Shown piece by piece: positions 20,701-23,568 of a stretch of DNA of 23,568 nt (positions are counted from its first letter, which is position 1; the number at the start of each line of letters is the position of its first letter). The notes under the pieces were generated by a model. That model was given only the letters and a program-made list of their open reading frames with translations. It did no database searches and was not told where the DNA came from. Source of the DNA: a virus. The stretch covers positions 1 through 23,568 of the IMG/VR virus record IMGVR_UViG_3300027806_000156; one strand, 5' to 3'. The translations under genes and the position numbers were made by a program.

Positions 20701-23568
20701 GCGGCTATCCAAGAAGCCGAGAGCAAGGTTGTGGAGCGGCAGGCCGCGCCGAGCACGCGCAAGCAGCCGAGCATGCCGAAAGCGCCGTGGAGCGCCAGCT
20801 TCTCGTTGTGGGAAGCGGATGCGCACCCGCGCGTCGGGGCGCTGCTGCGGAACGGGGATCTGACTGGCGCGCTCAATGTGCTGGCGATGACGGCACCGAA
20901 CCGCAACATGCGGCTGCTGGCGGAGAAGCTGGTGGACCGGGTGTCGGGCACGCAGGTCGAGTTTGTCTCGCCGGATGAGATGGCACGGATCAGGTCGGTG
21001 CTGTCGCCGGAGACGCCGACGCTCGGCGTGGAGGCTCCGTCAGGGGTGTACATTCAGCCGCGCTCGCCTGCGCAGATCGACGCCATGCGGCGCGAGAACC
21101 ACAACGAGGCAGCGGACCTGATCGAGCGTTATGCGGGGCGCATAATCTTCAACGGCAGCGTGCCGCTCGCGCCGGAACTGGTATTGCACGAGGCCGTACA
21201 CGCCGTGGCGGACGCCACGCTGACCAAGCCGTCGCATGTGCTGACCCGGCAGCTGGAGACGCTGCGCGTCACCCTACTCAAGACGCTGCCGCCGGAGTCC
21301 TACGGGCTGACCAACGTCCGCGAGATGCTGGCTGAAGCCATGACCAACCCGGTGTTCCGGACGGACCTCGCCTTCATCAACGTCGACGGCAAGCCGTACT
21401 CGGCGTGGGCTCAGATCAAGCACACCCTGCGGAACTTCCTGCGGTCCCTGATGGGGCGGCCGACGGTCAAGATGGACTCGGCGCAGGATACGCTGGACCG
21501 GGCGCTGGACCGCGTGCTGGCCGACGGACCCGGCGGCGTCGGTGCTGGTGAGTTTGTGGGGGCGTCGTTCGCACCCAACCCCATGGCGCGGGTGCGGGAG
21601 TTGGTGGGGCAGAACATGCGGATGCCGACCAAAGAGGACGCGGCAGAACTTGGCCGGGTCATGCGGTCGTTGCAAGTTCCCCCGGCGTGGAAGGACGTGC
21701 TGGTGCGCGCGGCCATGCCGCTGGAGTATGTCGGCGAAGCGGCACAGAAGTACCTGCCCAGCGCCACGCAGGTGCACGCGCTGGTGAGGCAGCACAAGGC
21801 CGAGCAGGAGCGCATCAGCAACATGGCCGGTGCCACCGTGAACCGCGTGCGCACCGTGCTGGACAAGTATGCGGACCAGCAGGACAAGATCGACGCGATC
21901 AACAAGATCCGGCTCGTCGGATCCATGTCCGAGGTCGACGCGCGCAAGCCGCGCAGTGCCTACATGGGGTACGACTTCTCGTGGTACGACGTGCGGCCTG
22001 ACGGCAGCCGGGGCAAGCTGAACGTGTCCAAGCGGTATGCGACCGAGGCGGAGCGCGACGCGGCGCTCAACGCCAAGCGGGCCAGCCTGCCAGCCGAGCA
22101 GCGGCGGACGGCCAAGGTGCGGCGTCGGTTTGACGAGGATGCAGAACAGCTGGCGGTCTACGCGCAGCTCAAGGCTCTGTACGATCCGCTCCCTGCCGAT
22201 CTGAAGCAGGAGCTGGACCGCATCTACGCCCTGCCGATTGCACTGAGCAAGGAGCTGACTGCCGCGGTGAAGGCCCGTCTCGAAGCCCTGCTGCCGCAGA
22301 ACCGCAAGCTGCAGGACAAGATCTTCGGTGAGATCTACGACAAGATCCTCGCGGGGCAGCTGATTGACCCGTACCAAGCGCTGCGGCGCGAGGGGAACTA
22401 CTGGGTGACCTACAGCGACTTCGACCCGGAGACCGGGCGCGTCGAGCTGTTCAAGCATGCGTTCACCAGCCTCGGTCAGCAGCAGGCCGCCCTGCGGGTG
22501 CTCGCCAAGAAGAACGAGCCGTACTACGCCGAGGTGCAGCGGCTGATGGGCGACCCGCGCCCGCTGGCGGACTTCATCGCCGCCGTGGAGTCTGGCGACC
22601 CCGCAACCAAGGTCACGATCCCGCTGCCTATCCAGCAAGCGGCAGAGGCACGGCACTTCCCGGCGCGGAGCATCACCCCGTACCAGAACGTCGGCGAGGC
22701 GCGGCGGCGTCCGCAGGTGCCCATGGAGTTCGTGGCCAAGGTTCTGGATCAGATCGACGGCACCGACGGACTCGAAGGCGACGTGAAAGGGCGCATCGTC
22801 GAGCTGATGTTCGACACGATGCCCGAGACGTCGTTCATGAACTCCTTCCGCAAGCGCGGGAACATCCGGGGTTTCGAGGGCGACTTCACCACACTGACGC
22901 AGGGCCTGACCGCTGGCGACACCATCGCCAACATCAACCGCAGCAACGCGCAGCTGGCGCGGCAGGTGGCTGATCTCAAGTACGGTGCCAAGTTCGCGGC
23001 GCTGCGGGCGCAGCTCGATGAGGAATATGCCATCCGGCAGAACAAGACCCCTGTGGGGGTCACAGCCGAGGAGTGGGCGCGGCAGAACGACGAGATGCGG
23101 CACTACCGGGACCTGCTGACAGAGTACACGTCGGTTCCGTTCCAGCACCGGTCCAAGGCTGTCGGGACTGCGGTCAGCGCGACCTACATGGCCACGCTCG
23201 GCTTCAACGTGTCCTCTGCGGTGCTGTCGACGATGTCGCTGCCGGTGTTCTACGCGCCGGTCGCCGGGGGACGGTACGGGTACCGGAACACCATGTCCGC
23301 TATCGGACACGCCACCCGGTCGCTCGGTGGCACGGGCAAGACGCGCTCGGTCGAGCTGGTTGGGTCTGACGGCAAGGTCACGGAAGAACGGTCTCCGGTC
23401 TCCATGTTCGACTTCTCGCTGGACAACAAGGACTTCACCGACCCCAAGAACGCCTACCTCAAGCCACTGCACGACATGGCCAAGACCAACGGCGTGTTCT
23501 ACCGCTCGCTGGTGCGTGATGAACTGATGGGGGAAGACCCCACCTTCGTGCAGCGCGTCGCCGGTGTC
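17776..23568 (+). CDS. Giant internal virion / polyvalent protein with HEAVH zincin motif, 3' end outside window
   Basis: The frame is open from TTG 17776 to the last base (1931 codons, no stop). The N-terminus contains NYGFRIAGDAPTVDEQRRID, a start I associate with very large marine podovirus proteins, then a Gly/Ala-rich helical region with hydrophobic stretches (VVGGLSSGLGSFGALLGVTW; residues about 135-160). Residues about 295-490 are Pro/Ala linker with a 49-residue duplication. Residues about 568-643 coincide with the nested frame 19478-19705. After about residue 700 the protein is charged and helical. HEAVHA at 1138-1143, followed by NVREMLAEAMTNP (Glu1183, Glu1187), fits a zinc metallopeptidase. 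A C-terminal block (ATLGFNVSSAVLSTMSLPVF, about 1800-1825) resembles large polyvalent-protein-associated domains. By size and place it corresponds to T7 gp16, which has a transglycosylase instead. The peptidase function is inferred. Confidence 0.85.
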   Translation, partial: MGETVVPGPISGRNYGFRIAGDAPTVDEQRRIDDIIRQREAQFTQEYEARFGAPVAAAEGSGLLDYLGEIPKGVLRGGIEALTGAVPGLVEAAPESWLSPESRDWVRNNVARGSDWLTSGLQPDIGFEGNRAAEVVGGLSSGLGSFGALLGVTWANPMAGVATAVGMGANEAAERAREEGATPDERRVAAQFGIIPGVLELMPVGALLKSRVGQDVALTIIDRIRRVGMEAGIEAAQETASQYAQNLIEQGVYNPGQALDEGLIGSAGYGAGVGGIAQALMDLAIPGRRGTAAPPAPPAPAAARPLALPPPSAFPPPDVIAVPPTGPQQVSGQPGGNIPAYPRAATPSAAVAPPLALPSPSAFPPPPVVTVPPMGPQQVSGQPGGNIPAYPRTPQTGGIGAFAAPAAPATPPAAAPVAATAPTPTAPIPTPPVTPSVSPAVAPAAPKARKVRSPLAQPTVAAPAPVVGTTPTAPTETVMPTLPVQEGQQPLTKDTMREVLRSVGVPPTAAVANAVESGEVRDAPTFETRLQRFAANTKNPDAKKRALEYLRVQEAERNTAPPAVEEPNAEATATEDRGLDAPDVAPAGVGVEGGRGDEPVDTGDSGTPAPAAGIMGLDPGRLEQSDSGAVRPADAADAQYAPLTPSPAAPPAPTAPVVAAPVAPVPAPEYAPMSGAIPGTPTGTAGQVIPRGVPGAPVLDRANPAKPNIVSDAPRLVAEELAAEADIVRANAAQAVDSWFRSNAPVRVQEAFDRIAPADRETSDLRADDMAQVMQLLLNGPRREQNKNLSPEGAARRYFSRSPDPGYALHMMAYDAALARLEDQPGFYTARTIRGDAVRAKDDVAQLNDMQAAEPLTEALDAEIAMLEGLGPKAAQLAERWVEATLSPEAVAEFRAMRDGRATVDRAAYAARDYETQSTLRDRSMVQKRAAAVEDAALPDAGVSGTRRGERITPEREQALRQKQETERAARSARIAAIQEAESKVVERQAAPSTRKQPSMPKAPWSASFSLWEADAHPRVGALLRNGDLTGALNVLAMTAPNRNMRLLAEKLVDRVSGTQVEFVSPDEMARIRSVLSPETPTLGVEAPSGVYIQPRSPAQIDAMRRENHNEAADLIERYAGRIIFNGSVPLAPELVLHEAVHAVADATLTKPSHVLTRQLETLRVTLLKTLPPESYGLTNVREMLAEAMTNPVFRTDLAFINVDGKPYSAWAQIKHTLRNFLRSLMGRPTVKMDSAQDTLDRALDRVLADGPGGVGAGEFVGASFAPNPMARVRELVGQNMRMPTKEDAAELGRVMRSLQVPPAWKDVLVRAAMPLEYVGEAAQKYLPSATQVHALVRQHKAEQERISNMAGATVNRVRTVLDKYADQQDKIDAINKIRLVGSMSEVDARKPRSAYMGYDFSWYDVRPDGSRGKLNVSKRYATEAERDAALNAKRASLPAEQRRTAKVRRRFDEDAEQLAVYAQLKALYDPLPADLKQELDRIYALPIALSKELTAAVKARLEALLPQNRKLQDKIFGEIYDKILAGQLIDPYQALRREGNYWVTYSDFDPETGRVELFKHAFTSLGQQQAALRVLAKKNEPYYAEVQRLMGDPRPLADFIAAVESGDPATKVTIPLPIQQAAEARHFPARSITPYQNVGEARRRPQVPMEFVAKVLDQIDGTDGLEGDVKGRIVELMFDTMPETSFMNSFRKRGNIRGFEGDFTTLTQGLTAGDTIANINRSNAQLARQVADLKYGAKFAALRAQLDEEYAIRQNKTPVGVTAEEWARQNDEMRHYRDLLTEYTSVPFQHRSKAVGTAVSATYMATLGFNVSSAVLSTMSLPVFYAPVAGGRYGYRNTMSAIGHATRSLGGTGKTRSVELVGSDGKVTEERSPVSMFDFSLDNKDFTDPKNAYLKPLHDMAKTNGVFYRSLVRDELMGEDPTFVQRVAGV
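18688..18951 (+). repeat. 147-bp tandem duplication in the Pro-rich linker
   Basis: Copy 1 (18688-18834) and copy 2 (18835-18951) both encode PLALPxPSAFPPP...GPQQVSGQPGGNIPAYPR, exactly 49 codons apart. A 41-base run is identical between 18754-18794 and 18901-18941, suggesting a recent duplication or ongoing homogenisation. Confidence 0.9.
19478..19705 (+). CDS. Nested out-of-frame small gene (75 aa), unknown function
   Basis: This frame lies +1 relative to the giant gene. ATG at 19478 has GGAGGA at 19467-19472, five bases upstream. The 75 residues start MQKPPLRKIGDLTHLTLHQL, continue through a helix (LELGLKVVAEMSQ) and contain PPELWGLTPEDWSNLTAALY, ending MHSTLH. This reads like a small folded helical protein with conserved-looking Trp, Leu and Pro positions. 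Third-position G/C is 64 of 75 codons here (hand count), while the giant frame over 19501-19680 has 25 of 60, well below its flanks. The giant-frame peptide there is Gly/Ala/Asp/Pro low complexity. It therefore looks like a real gene, either overprinted or captured. A stand-alone homologue is not something I can name with certainty. A frameshift product of the giant gene is the alternative. Confidence 0.7.
   Translation: MQKPPLRKIGDLTHLTLHQLELGLKVVAEMSQSTPETAEPPHLPPELWGLTPEDWSNLTAALYALQMQRMHSTLH

Noticed and set aside
20573-20863. Another alternate-frame + strand open frame inside the giant gene
   Set aside because: Arg/Ala-rich shadow; the giant frame here keeps high third-position GC and sensible helical sequence.
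21274-23472. Long minus-strand open frame of about 730 codons opposite the giant gene
   Set aside because: It is rich in Arg, His, Val and Leu with no recognisable motif, and it lies in the reverse frame expected to stay open opposite a GC3-rich gene. The forward frame has clear coding features throughout.

Overview
The window is one strand of a tailed-phage late (virion and lysis) region. Every supportable gene lies on the + strand, and they are packed with 1-14 nt overlaps or gaps of a few bases. Gene content and order point to a podovirus-like phage with a short tail: P22 gp4/SU10-type head-tail adaptors, a tail nozzle, tail fibres, a lysis cassette, and then a run of large internal virion (ejection) proteins resembling in position and size the T7 gp13-gp14-gp15-gp16 block. 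The DNA is visibly GC-rich with strong G/C at third codon positions, and several small proteins resemble those of marine phages. A GC-rich Gram-negative, perhaps alphaproteobacterial, host is an inference; nothing in the window identifies it. No tRNA, integrase, insertion sequence, CRISPR or attachment site is visible, and no gap between genes exceeds 60 bases.

Layout. (1) 1-1764: end of a LamG-like tail protein and a fibre-type protein. (2) 1776-2301: two small unknown genes, the second ending in a PVEAV repeat. (3) 2302-2330: a good sigma70-like promoter ahead of the next block. (4) 2353-5204: small conserved phage proteins interleaved with two head-tail adaptor-type proteins and a small beta-rich virion protein. 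(5) 5215-6819: a tail fibre with a C-terminal S74 self-cleaving chaperone domain. (6) 6819-8751: lysis and membrane cassette with two small membrane proteins, an exported protein, an endolysin and a holin-like protein. (7) 8772-12482: tail nozzle and a repeat-built fibre. (8) 12483-12538: short intergenic region with a hairpin and a weak promoter-like sequence. (9) 12539 to the end: internal virion proteins, finishing in a giant protein of at least 1931 residues that runs off the window and carries an HEAVH zinc-peptidase motif.

The most interesting signal is at 19478-19705. A 75-codon reading frame with its own strong Shine-Dalgarno lies out of frame inside the giant gene. There the third-position GC signature moves from the giant frame (25/60 codons by hand count) to the nested frame (64/75), and the nested product looks like a folded protein while the giant frame reads as low-complexity linker. 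This suggests a nested overlapping gene or a captured small gene. Other notable items are ten consecutive 11-residue (hendecad) repeats in an internal protein, a GG-x-V motif shared by four otherwise unrelated virion genes, a same-frame UAG/TTG junction before the giant gene, and mosaic fibre repeats.
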